A stretch of DNA of 64,000 bases from UBA8886 sp002731655 (GTDB lineage: Archaea > Thermoplasmatota > Poseidoniia > MGIII > CG-Epi1): positions 1-64,000 of the forward strand of contig JASLZX010000003.1 in assembly GCA_030754655.1 (NCBI GenBank), given 5' to 3'. Position 1 is the stretch's first letter. Each line of letters opens with the position of its first letter. Shown here in pieces: positions 41,647 through 48,687 of the stretch. Below the pieces are notes generated by a model. That model was not told the DNA's origin. It did not search any database and worked only from the letters and a program-made list of their open reading frames with translations. Position numbers and translations under genes: made by a program.

Positions 41647-42879
41647 GTGCTGTCACGAGGGCTCTTCCGCATCTACGGTCTTGTGCTGGGCAACCTGCTG
41701 CTGCTGATGGGGGGGCAGCTGGCGTATCTCTACTTTGTCCCGCTCGAGCAGGACGGGACGCCGCTGCTGCTGCCCGCGGTGCCGCTGCTGCCCTTCTTCA
41801 TGCTCATCATGCTCTGCTCGGGCGGGCTCATCGTCGGAGCACTGTTGCAGAAGATGCCGCGGCCGCTGCTCTTCATCCCGTCGCGGAAGAGCGGGGGGCT
41901 ACCGCCCTTCCGCGGCTACTTCCTGCCGGGGCAGGGCGAGCGCTACTATCACCGTGAACTACCCGAGGACGACCTGCCGTTGCCGGAGATGGAAGAGGAA
42001 CTGGTGGAGCCGCCCCGGATTCAACCGGTCCCGAGCCAGCCGCTCGAACTGCCGGCGGCCAAGTGGCTGCTACTCGGCTTCCTGATGGCGATTGCACTGG
42101 GGGTCGCGGTGCTCGCTGAGAAGGGCGAATTCCTGCTGCTTTTCCCGCTGGCGTTCGTCGCCGCCTTCTCGTTCCCAGCGTTACTCTGGGTGAGCTACAT
42201 CTACCGTCGCACGCACAGCGAGCCCGAGCCGCAGCGGTTGGTGCTGATTGCGCTCTCGTGGGGCATGTTCGCGACGCTGCCAGCGAGCCTGCTGAACGAT
42301 GCCGGCGGGCGGCTGCTGGGGGCAGACCCTATGCTGATGCTCGAGGGCGGCACGGTCGGCCGGGCCGAAATCCTGCTGGTGACGGTAGTCGCGCCACTGG
42401 TCGAGGAGGCACTGAAACCGCTCGGCCTGCTGTTCGTGATGAGCCGGTTGCGGACGCCGTACGAGGGGGTGCTCTACGGCGCCGCGTGCGGGATGGGGTT
42501 CGCGATGATGGAGAACATGCTCTACGACCTGCTGGTGCTGATATGGTATGGAGCTGACGCCTGGACCATCAACGCCTTCGCGCGCGGCGTCGGCTCGACC
42601 GTGCTGCACGCGGTCGGCCCGGCGCTGGTCGGCTTCGCGCTGGCGCTGTCGCAGAACGGCGACTGGCCGGCGGAGCGGGTCGTGCCAGCCGCCTATCTTG
42701 GCGGCGTCATCGTCCACGGCGCCTGGAACGGCGCCGCGACGCTGCCGTTCATTTTTCCCGACGACCCGCAGATGGCGACCAATTCGTGGGTCGCGCTGGG
42801 GCTGGTGCTAGTCGCCTGCCTGCTGCTGATGCGCGAGCTGCTCCGCCGCGGGCTGGCGTACGACGAGCCGCAGCCTTAA
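41647..42879 (+). CDS. PrsW-like intramembrane metalloprotease
   Basis: The 410-residue polytopic membrane protein has the PrsW/CPBP-like motifs in order: VEEALKPLGLL (Glu-Glu-x3-Lys), MGFAMMENMLYD, VLHAVGPALVG and VIVHGAWNGAATLP, giving the Glu/His residues of a membrane-embedded metal site. N-terminal helices and a cytoplasmic loop with Pro/Glu-rich sequence precede the catalytic half. Family members cut anti-sigma factors or other membrane proteins; its target here is unknown. It is the last gene of the superoperon. Confidence 0.82.
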   Translation: MLSRGLFRIYGLVLGNLLLLMGGQLAYLYFVPLEQDGTPLLLPAVPLLPFFMLIMLCSGGLIVGALLQKMPRPLLFIPSRKSGGLPPFRGYFLPGQGERYYHRELPEDDLPLPEMEEELVEPPRIQPVPSQPLELPAAKWLLLGFLMAIALGVAVLAEKGEFLLLFPLAFVAAFSFPALLWVSYIYRRTHSEPEPQRLVLIALSWGMFATLPASLLNDAGGRLLGADPMLMLEGGTVGRAEILLVTVVAPLVEEALKPLGLLFVMSRLRTPYEGVLYGAACGMGFAMMENMLYDLLVLIWYGADAWTINAFARGVGSTVLHAVGPALVGFALALSQNGDWPAERVVPAAYLGGVIVHGAWNGAATLPFIFPDDPQMATNSWVALGLVLVACLLLMRELLRRGLAYDEPQP

Positions 42880-42880
42880 C

Positions 42881-42890
42881 CCTGATATAG
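42881..42890 (+). promoter_or_regulatory. TATA box of tRNA-Tyr gene
   Basis: CTGATATAGT is centred about 25 bases before the first base of the tRNA at 42911, the canonical archaeal spacing. It begins directly after the stop codon of the PrsW-like gene. Confidence 0.65.
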
Positions 42891-42910
42891 TGCCGGCAAA
42901 TGCAGCCGCA

Positions 42911-43029
42911 CCCGCCTTAGCTCAGACTGGCTAGAGCGGCCGGCTGTAGGGGTTAAACCTGAAGTCCCGTGAGAACGGGAGGCCGCAGATACCGGCAGGT
43001 CCCCGGTTCAAATCCGGGAGGCGGGACCA
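42911..43029 (+). tRNA. tRNA-Tyr (GTA anticodon), intron-containing, CCA encoded
   Basis: The acceptor stem is CCCGCCT paired with AGGCGGG, D stem GCTC/GAGC, anticodon stem GCCGG/CCGGC and T arm CCCGG-TTCAAAT-CCGGG. The anticodon is GTA (42946-42948), which reads tyrosine codons. The first pair is C1-G72, the tyrosine identity pair of archaeal and eukaryotic tRNAs. The 3' CCA is encoded (43027-43029). An intron interrupts the anticodon loop after position 37. Confidence 0.96.
42950..42990 (+). other. tRNA-Tyr intron with bulge-helix-bulge splice sites
   Basis: The 41-base intron begins after position 37 of the tRNA. Exon bases CTGT (42944-42947) pair with intron bases GCAG (42985-42988) to form a 4-bp helix flanked by 3-base bulges AGG (42948-42950) and ATA (42989-42991). 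Cutting after the second base of each bulge gives exactly the expected mature tRNA. The intron contains its own hairpin (CCCGTGAGAACGGG). Confidence 0.9.
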
Positions 43030-43030
43030 G

Positions 43031-43042
43031 TTCTATTTTTAT
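43031..43042 (+). terminator. T-rich terminator after tRNA-Tyr
   Basis: TTCTATTTTTAT directly follows the encoded CCA. Archaeal RNA polymerase stops at such oligo-T tracts without needing a hairpin. The convergent SDR gene ends just beyond it. Confidence 0.55.
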
Positions 43043-43057
43043 AGCGGTCGTCGAGAA

Positions 43058-43792
43058 CTATTCGGCTGTCACGCCGCCATCGACCGCAACGATGGAACCG
43101 GTGGTCCAGCCCGCTTCCGAGCCGCAGAGGTGCAGCGCCATCGCGGCGATTTCTGCCGGCTGGCCCATGCGCCCCATCGGCTGTACGCTCTCCATCTCTT
43201 CCCGGTCTTCGGTCCCGGCGTCAATGCGGTCGGTCGCCATCGGCGTCTCGACCACCGCGGGGCAGATGCAGTTGACACGCACGCGCGGCGCCAGCTCAAG
43301 CGCCATCGCGCGCGTCAGGTTCACGAGCCCGCCCTTAGCGGCGCAGTAGGCGGCCGCGTCGGGGATGCCGCGCAGGCCGAGCGTCGAGCCGATGTTCAGG
43401 ATGCAGCCGCCGTCCGGCACCAGCGGCAGCAGCGCCCGCGATACGAGCCACGGCCCCTTCAGGTTGGTGTCGACAACCGTGTCCCAGTCCGCTTCGCTGG
43501 TCGTCGTGGCAGAGCCCGGCAGGAACAGCCCAGCGTTGTTGACGACTATATCGACCCGCTCGAACTCCGCTTCGAGCCATTTCGCCAGCGCCGCGACGCT
43601 GTCGCTGTCAGAGACGTCGGCGACCATCCACTGCGCCCCGCAGGCGGCCACGGTTTCGCGCAGTGGCGCGTCGCGCCGGCCGCAGATGGCGACGCGCGCG
43701 CCTTCCGCGGCGAACCGCTCGGCGATGGCGCGGCCGATGCCGGTGCCGCCGCCGGTCACGAGCGCGACCTTGCCGTCGAGCGTTCCGCCCAT
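43058..43792 (-). CDS. Short-chain dehydrogenase/reductase
   Basis: The 244-residue classical SDR has the cofactor motif VTGGGTGIGRAIAE (residues ~10-23), NNAG at the end of beta-4 (VDIVVNNAGLFLPG), the catalytic Ser in LNIGSTLG and YCAAK (Tyr-x3-Lys). It oxidises or reduces an alcohol/keto group with NAD(P); FabG-like 3-oxoacyl reductases look the same, and the substrate cannot be told. The Arg in ICGRRDAPL after beta-2 suggests NADPH. The start is placed at ATG 43792 because GCCTTTATGG (minus, ~43811-43820) is about 24 bases upstream; the longer frame is low-complexity. Confidence 0.88.
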   Translation of the reverse strand: MGGTLDGKVALVTGGGTGIGRAIAERFAAEGARVAICGRRDAPLRETVAACGAQWMVADVSDSDSVAALAKWLEAEFERVDIVVNNAGLFLPGSATTTSEADWDTVVDTNLKGPWLVSRALLPLVPDGGCILNIGSTLGLRGIPDAAAYCAAKGGLVNLTRAMALELAPRVRVNCICPAVVETPMATDRIDAGTEDREEMESVQPMGRMGQPAEIAAMALHLCGSEAGWTTGSIVAVDGGVTAE

Positions 43793-43886
43793 GCTGCGCC
43801 AGCGCGCCCTGCCATAAAGGCGGCGCGGCGAACTCGCCGCACCGCCGTGCGGGACAAGGTTAATCCCCGGCGCAGGCTGGCGGAGT

Positions 43887-45143
43887 GTGCGATTCCTGCT
43901 GTTGGCGACGCTGCTGGGGCTGGCGCTGCTGGCGCTCGCGCCGCAGGCCGAGGCACTCGAACTGCTCCACAACTACTACGAGCTGCGCGACGACACCGAG
44001 GCGCTGGCGGCGCAGTACCCCGATATCGCGATTTACAGCGAGCATGGCAGCAGCACCGGACCACTCGGGCTCGCCATCTTTTCAGTCGACGTCACGCTGA
44101 ACATCACCACGCTTTCCGAAGCGGAGCTAGCGGCGCTGCCGACCTTCTACGTCGACGGCGCACACCACGGCAACGAGGGGATGTCGTCTGAGGCGGCGTT
44201 CCTGTTCCTGCAGGACGTACTCGGGCGATCAGCAGCCGACCCAGACTACCTGGCAGGCAAGCGGCTGGTGGTGACACCCATCATAAACCCCGACGGCCAC
44301 CTGCTGGACTGCCGCAACAACTGGAACAACGTCGACCTGAACCGAAACTATCCCTGGATGTGGGGCGCCTACGGCACCAGCGACACCCGCGGCTCCTGTC
44401 CCGTTCCGGGCACCTACCGTGGACCGAGCGCCGGGAGTGAGGACGAGACGCAAGACAACATGGCGCTGATGCGCAACCTGAATCTCTACGCCTACTTTTC
44501 AGGCCACACCGGCTCAAATGACATTGTGTTGCCGTGGAAAATTACCGGTGAAAACGCCGTGCCAATCAAAGACTGGGCACTCTACGAACGGTTCCTAAAC
44601 GAATCGACCAATGTCTCGGGACTCTCCTATCGCGACCCGGGGGGCGCCGGTGAGTCGACAGCGTGGGGCTACGGCGCACGCGGCGCGGTGAGCGTGATTG
44701 TCGAAGTTACCACCCTGCAGTGGGTTCCCGTCGAGGATTCGACGCTGCGGCAGGAGCTGGCGAACGAGCTGCTAATGTATGACATGGCGTGGGAAAACCT
44801 GCTGAAACTGGGCGGCCGCCCGGTGGTCATCGGCACCGGCCCCGGCGAACTCACGGTGCGTAACGACGGCTGGGGCGCCGCCTACAATCTCTCGGCCGGC
44901 GGCATAATCCTGCCGCGGCTCGAGCCGGGCGAGACTGCCACGGTGGACTGGCATGACTCGCAGCTGCGCTACGAGCGCATCCTGCGCAACCCCGAGCGCG
45001 ATGTGGACGCCGATGGGGTGGTGACGCTCGAAGTCGGCACGCCGCTTCCAGATATCCTGAACCAGCCGGTGCCTGCAGTCTCGCCATTAGCGGTGTTCGT
45101 GGTACTGGGGCTGGCGGCGCGGAGCCGGATTATCCGGGCTTGA
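43887..45143 (+). CDS. Secreted M14 family zinc carboxypeptidase
   Basis: The GTG-initiated 418-residue protein starts with a signal peptide (RFLLLATLLGLALLALAPQA). The M14 zinc site is DGAHHGNEGMSSE (HxxE, His94 and Glu97) with the third ligand probably in YFSGHTGSND. NNVDLNRNYPW supplies the substrate-binding Asn-Arg, and IVEVTTLQW the catalytic Glu. A C-terminal hydrophobic stretch (VSPLAVFVVLGLAARSRI) and basic end could anchor it. It trims C-terminal residues from peptides outside the cell, consistent with protein-degrading marine archaea. AGGTTAATCC (~43857-43866) is the TATA box. Confidence 0.9.
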   Translation: MRFLLLATLLGLALLALAPQAEALELLHNYYELRDDTEALAAQYPDIAIYSEHGSSTGPLGLAIFSVDVTLNITTLSEAELAALPTFYVDGAHHGNEGMSSEAAFLFLQDVLGRSAADPDYLAGKRLVVTPIINPDGHLLDCRNNWNNVDLNRNYPWMWGAYGTSDTRGSCPVPGTYRGPSAGSEDETQDNMALMRNLNLYAYFSGHTGSNDIVLPWKITGENAVPIKDWALYERFLNESTNVSGLSYRDPGGAGESTAWGYGARGAVSVIVEVTTLQWVPVEDSTLRQELANELLMYDMAWENLLKLGGRPVVIGTGPGELTVRNDGWGAAYNLSAGGIILPRLEPGETATVDWHDSQLRYERILRNPERDVDADGVVTLEVGTPLPDILNQPVPAVSPLAVFVVLGLAARSRIIRA

Positions 45144-45951
45144 CAAGCAGGTATCTGTGATAATGCAAACTGCCTGAATGGAATCCTTCATACACTGGAG
45201 TTCCCCGGACACCTGCGAACGTCTCAAAACTTTTTCTGATTGATTTCGGGACGTTCTCCCTAATTTGCTCGATTTTCGCTTCATTTATCTCATCCAGTGC
45301 AGCTAGAACCTCTCTGGTAATCTCCTTTTTTGAAACCAGTTTAAAACCAGAATCAACGAATAGGGATTGAACTTTCTGCATGGTTTCTTCATCTCTGAAA
45401 TCAGTCCAGCAGAAATGCCCGCCCGCTCGGAGGACACGATTAACCTCCCCTACAAAGGCTCTCATGTTTCCATAACAATGAGATGATTCGACATTGTAAA
45501 CCACGTCAAAAGCCGAATCATTTATCGGTAATGATTCCGCATTACCCTCTATGAAGGAAAGATTTTCCTGTTCGGAATACCATTTTCGGGATAGTCTGAC
45601 AGCTTCTTTGGAAAAATCAACTCCAACTAATGACTCGGGTTTGCAATACTTCGCTATCCAGGAAGCACCCCCTCCTCTCCCGGAACCCACCTCAAGGACT
45701 TCTCTCCCCTGCAAATCAATGTCTCTGATATTCATGTGATAGAGCTGGATGAACAGTCGATTTGGTTCGTCTTCCCTGGACAGTTTTGGACCCTTGTCAT
45801 CCTTGTACCCATAGTTCATAAAACGAAAATCAGACCTGCGATGTGCTTTAGCCAACCTCTGATACCACCATTTCCACATCCAATTGCGAACACGGCCTGG
45901 TGAAACTCTAAGAATTACCGAGAATAGCCGAGCTGGGAACCCCATTGCCAT
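45130..45951 (-). CDS. Class I SAM-dependent methyltransferase, AT-rich (probable recent transfer)
   Basis: The 273-residue protein has SAM motif I VLEVGSGRGGGASWIAKY (~84-101), GVDFSKEAV, FDVVYNVESSHCYGNM and LRAGGHFCWTD. The fold is that of UbiE/Coq5-like small-molecule methyltransferases; the overall sequence resembles those acting on lipid or polyketide hydroxyls, but the substrate is unknown. Its DNA is visibly more AT-rich than both neighbours and uses A/T-ending codons freely, unlike the rest of the window. It ends inside the M14 gene by 14 bases. CAGATAAATCCC, about 28 bases before the ATG, may be its TATA box. Confidence 0.85.
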   Translation of the reverse strand: MAMGFPARLFSVILRVSPGRVRNWMWKWWYQRLAKAHRRSDFRFMNYGYKDDKGPKLSREDEPNRLFIQLYHMNIRDIDLQGREVLEVGSGRGGGASWIAKYCKPESLVGVDFSKEAVRLSRKWYSEQENLSFIEGNAESLPINDSAFDVVYNVESSHCYGNMRAFVGEVNRVLRAGGHFCWTDFRDEETMQKVQSLFVDSGFKLVSKKEITREVLAALDEINEAKIEQIRENVPKSIRKSFETFAGVRGTPVYEGFHSGSLHYHRYLLVKPG

Positions 45952-46032
45952 TTCTGGGCCTGACTAGTGGGTTGGGATTTATCTGTTTGGGAAACCGGCA
46001 CCCTTTTTGACCCCCCTCACTGGCGCCGGCGC

Positions 46033-46818
46033 ATGCCTATCGACATCCGCGATGAGGGCGCGGTGCGGATTATCACTCTCAACCGGCCCGCGAAGCTGAA
46101 CGCGCTCACCCTCGCGATGGCGACCGACATCTGCAACGCCGTGGAGTCCGCGGCGGCTGACCCATCAGTGCGCTGCCTGCTGCTGATCGGCAGCGGCCGC
46201 GCCTTCTCGAGCGGCGGCGACGTCAACGAGATGGGCGAGCACCTGCCGCGCGCGGGCGACCTGTTCTACCAGCTGACCGACCAGCTGCACGACACGGTCA
46301 GCGCGATGCTAACGATGCGAAAGCCGGTCGTCACCGCCATCAACGGCATCGTCGCCGGCGGTGCTATCGGCATGGCGCTAGCGGGTGACGTGCGCATCGC
46401 GGCCGAGTCGGCACAGCTGCTCTCGGCGCACTTCAAACGAGGCTTCGTCCCGGCCGGGGGCGCGACCTACCTGCTGCCACGGCTCATCGGCCTCAGCCGC
46501 ACGCAGGCGCTCTTCTTCGGCGAGCGGACCCTCACCAGCGCCGAGATGCGCGAGTGGGGGCTGGTGCACCACCTAGTCCCCGACGGGGAGCTAGTGGAAT
46601 TCGCGATGACTGAGGCGCAGCGGCTCGCCGCCGGGCCGACGCAGGCAATGGGCGAAACCAAACGGCTGCTGGCGGCGGCCGACAACCTCACCGCCGAAGA
46701 GCAGCTCGAGCTGGAGAGCGAGCGCAACCGCGATTCTGGCAACACCGGCGACGCGGTCGAGGGCATCACCGCCTTCCTCGAGAAGCGCGAGCCGGAGTTC
46801 GGCCGCTCAGAAAATTAA
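46033..46818 (+). CDS. Enoyl-CoA hydratase/isomerase family protein
   Basis: The 261 residues carry the crotonase hallmarks: ITLNRPAKLNALTLAM, oxyanion-hole segments GSGRAFSSGGDVNEM and GIVAGGAIGMALAGDVRIAA, then FKRGFVPAGGATYLLPRLIG. The catalytic Glu of true hydratases at the second site is not obvious; FVPAGGATY places Ala-Gly-Gly there. Isomerase or other crotonase activity is therefore possible. It likely acts on acyl-CoA in fatty- or amino-acid degradation. ATG 46033 is chosen over an upstream GTG because the added residues do not resemble the family. Confidence 0.87.
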   Translation: MPIDIRDEGAVRIITLNRPAKLNALTLAMATDICNAVESAAADPSVRCLLLIGSGRAFSSGGDVNEMGEHLPRAGDLFYQLTDQLHDTVSAMLTMRKPVVTAINGIVAGGAIGMALAGDVRIAAESAQLLSAHFKRGFVPAGGATYLLPRLIGLSRTQALFFGERTLTSAEMREWGLVHHLVPDGELVEFAMTEAQRLAAGPTQAMGETKRLLAAADNLTAEEQLELESERNRDSGNTGDAVEGITAFLEKREPEFGRSEN

Positions 46819-46832
46819 ACTTCTATAGTCGC

Positions 46833-46908
46833 TGGCGGGCCCGGGGGGATTTGAACCCCCGTATCTGGGTCCGAAGCCCAGCAGGATTCCGAACTACCTC
46901 ACGGGCCC
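46833..46908 (-). tRNA. tRNA-Arg (TCG anticodon), CCA encoded
   Basis: On the minus strand the acceptor GGGCCCG pairs with CGGGCCC. The anticodon stem CTGGG/CCCAG encloses CTTCGGA with anticodon TCG (reads CGA), and the T arm is GGGGG-TTCAAAT-CCCCC. G is the discriminator and CCA is encoded (46833-46835). No intron is present. The D stem is imperfect (AGGT against TCCT). CCTAAAG, about 24 bases upstream, is the likely TATA box. Confidence 0.94.
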
Positions 46909-46931
46909 GGGCGCGGATTATGGGGGGTGCT

Positions 46932-47549
46932 TTAGGCTTGGGGGAGGCGCGCCACGACTCCCGCGACGCGCGGCAGCTCGATGACCGCCAGCACGCGCTG
47001 CCGCTCCACGCACGCCTCGCGCAGCCGTCGCGCCATCTCCGCCTCGCGGCCGCGCTCGACGGCGGCGTAGCCGCTCAACGTGCACAGGTGGCAGTCCATT
47101 TCGAGCGCGAGTTCCTGCGGCGTCTCGGCTTTGAGGCCGCGCTTGCGGAGCCGTTTCTCGAGCCGGTCGCAGCGGAACCACTGCCAGGTCGAGACCGATT
47201 CCGTGAACAGCGTGGTGAACTCCTCCTCGATGAGATCGAGCGCTTCGACCGGGACGTTGTCGGCATCGGCCAGCGCGAGCGCGTGGCGGAGAGCGGGAGG
47301 CGGGAGGCGCACGCCGTCATCACCCGCCACCTGGCGCAGCGCTAAGCCATATAATTCCTCCCAGCCCGAGATGTCGAACGGCTCGCCGTCCCACTCGCGC
47401 AGCCCCGCGACCTCGCCGGGGCTGACGGCCAGCGCTAGCGCCTGCGGGCGCGCCGCGGCCCACGCCGCCTCCAGCTCCGGCAGCTCGCTCGCGAGCCCCT
47501 TGACCGTCGGGAAGATGGCGAGCGCGCAGTCGCCTAGCTTCAGCTCCAT
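46932..47549 (-). CDS. Conserved hypothetical, weakly TraB-like
   Basis: The 205 residues from ATG 47549 begin with a beta-helix-beta pattern (LKLGDCALAIFPTVKGLASE ... ARPQALALAVSP). They end REAEMARRLREACVERQRVL ... GVVARL, which loosely resembles the start and end of TraB/PrgY-type domains but without their catalytic histidines. A Trp-Cys-rich centre (VSTWQWFRCDRLEKRLRKRG) is unfamiliar. I would not assign a function. The start is fixed by GAATTTATTA (minus, ~47571-47579), centred about 26 bases upstream. It lies just downstream of the small zinc-finger gene and just upstream of tRNA-Arg. Confidence 0.62.
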   Translation of the reverse strand: MELKLGDCALAIFPTVKGLASELPELEAAWAAARPQALALAVSPGEVAGLREWDGEPFDISGWEELYGLALRQVAGDDGVRLPPPALRHALALADADNVPVEALDLIEEEFTTLFTESVSTWQWFRCDRLEKRLRKRGLKAETPQELALEMDCHLCTLSGYAAVERGREAEMARRLREACVERQRVLAVIELPRVAGVVARLPQA

Positions 47550-47578
47550 GGCCCGCGCAAGCGCGCCGTGTAATAAAT

Positions 47579-47698
47579 TCAGCCCAGCTTTGCGCTGCAA
47601 CTATGGGCGCTGTGGCAATCACCGCAAAGCATCGCTGAACAGCCGCGGCAAGCGGTGAGAGCGGGCGCGCCACACTCGGTGCAGAGGCCGGCTCGCAT
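47579..47698 (-). CDS. 39-residue Cys/His-rich zinc-finger miniprotein
   Basis: This open frame is too short for usual gene callers. The product has CTEC (6-9), CRGC (17-20), CGDCH (25-29), His32 and Cys34, that is four pairs of possible zinc ligands spaced like a small cross-brace finger (HIT or B-box style). No hydrophobic segment is present. A perfect palindromic TATA element at 47717-47727 is centred 24 bases before the ATG, the same spacing as leaderless genes elsewhere in the window. The ligand spacing and promoter make a real gene likely; the role (nucleic-acid or protein binding) is unknown. Confidence 0.68.
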   Translation of the reverse strand: MRAGLCTECGAPALTACRGCSAMLCGDCHSAHSCSAKLG

Positions 47699-47716
47699 GA
47701 GGGGCGAGGCGCAAAC

Positions 47717-47727
47717 CCTAATTTAGG
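47717..47727. promoter_or_regulatory. Palindromic TATA element shared by two divergent leaderless genes
   Basis: CCTAATTTAGG is a near-perfect palindrome. Its centre (47722) is 24 bases from the ATG of the zinc-finger miniprotein (47698, minus) and 25 bases from the GTG of the 98-residue protein (47747, plus). No other AT-rich element lies between these genes, so one TATA box probably directs transcription both ways. Confidence 0.65.
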
Positions 47728-47746
47728 ATGGAGGCTGCCGCGCTCT

Positions 47747-48043
47747 GTGTTCAGAGCCAATAAGATTACCGTGTTCCTGCCGGGCGACGGCGAGACGCAG
47801 GTCTTCGAGAAAGTGAAGTTCCAGTCGAACCCCGAGGTGGGGGTGCTGGCTGTTTTCCCCGGCGAAGGCAAGGAGGCGCTGGTCTTCTCCGGCCTGAGCT
47901 TCCGCATCGAGATGGACGTGAAAGGCGCCAAGGAATCGTTTGAGATGGCCGAGAAGGCGCACAAGGTCTCGCGCGAGCAGATGAAGCAGATGTTCGAGCG
48001 CGAGTCGGGGAAGGGCGACCGCTTCAGCTCCAGCTTCGGGTAG
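47747..48043 (+). CDS. Small conserved hypothetical protein
   Basis: No family is recognised. The 98 residues start MFRANKITVFLPGDGETQVF and form an apparent beta-rich domain (GVLAVFPGEGKEALVFSGLS, RIEMDV), then a helix (AKESFEMAEKAHKVSREQMK) and a polar end. It appears soluble and cytoplasmic. The GTG start is set by the TATA element at 47717-47727. The HAD phosphatase gene starts two bases after the stop, so the two probably form an operon. Confidence 0.7.
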   Translation: MFRANKITVFLPGDGETQVFEKVKFQSNPEVGVLAVFPGEGKEALVFSGLSFRIEMDVKGAKESFEMAEKAHKVSREQMKQMFERESGKGDRFSSSFG

Positions 48044-48045
48044 CC

Positions 48046-48687
48046 ATGGCGCTGAAACTCGTCGTCTTCGACATGGACGGAACGCTGCTGCGCCCCAAGT
48101 CGTCGTGGGGGCTGCTGCACGACTATTTCGGCACCGATAATTCCGAGATGCTCGCGCACTACCAGCGACACGAGGTGAGCGACGCCGAGTTCGTCGCCAC
48201 CGACCTTGCGCTCTGGGCCGCCGCCTATGGCGGCCCGGTCGATGCGGTGACGGTCAACGCCGTGCTCGACGGAGCCGAACTGCTGCCGGGCGCCGTCGAG
48301 GCGGTCGCCGGGCTGCACGCGGCGGGAGTCGCGACCGCGATTATCTCGGGCGGCATCGATTATCTCGCGCAGAAGCTGGCGGCGGAGTGGGGCATGGCGG
48401 AAGCGCACGCCAACCCGCTGTTCGATTCGCCCGCGGGGCTGCAGGGCGATATTCGCGTCAGCCGCCACGCCAAGGCGCCGGTGATGCGCGGCGTGATGGC
48501 GCGCCATCACGTCGCGCGCGACGAGGTGGCGGCGGTCGGCGACACGGTGGTTGACCTAGACCTGTTCGCGCTCGCGGGGACCAGCGTCGCGGTCAACACC
48601 GATGACGAGCGCGTCATCGCGGCGGCGACGCACCACCTGCCTGACGAGTCGCTCGACGGGCTGCTACCGTTATTGCTTCCGCGTTAG
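48046..48687 (+). CDS. HAD-superfamily phosphatase (SerB-like)
   Basis: The 213-residue enzyme has HAD motif I VVFDMDGTLLR (residues 6-16), motif II in ATAIISGGIDYL, motif III Lys in SRHAKAPV and motif IV VGDTVVDLDLF. The helical cap between residues 18 and 85 is of the subclass I type seen in phosphoserine phosphatase. A serine-biosynthetic role is possible but other phosphoesters fit too. It follows the 98-residue gene after two bases and converges on the MFS gene with an 18-base overlap. Confidence 0.85.
   Translation: MALKLVVFDMDGTLLRPKSSWGLLHDYFGTDNSEMLAHYQRHEVSDAEFVATDLALWAAAYGGPVDAVTVNAVLDGAELLPGAVEAVAGLHAAGVATAIISGGIDYLAQKLAAEWGMAEAHANPLFDSPAGLQGDIRVSRHAKAPVMRGVMARHHVARDEVAAVGDTVVDLDLFALAGTSVAVNTDDERVIAAATHHLPDESLDGLLPLLLPR

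Noticed and set aside
47320..48510. A 396-residue minus-strand open frame
   Set aside because: It covers the HAD phosphatase, the 98-residue gene and the zinc-finger gene in another frame and has no motif; the shorter genes have promoters and motifs.
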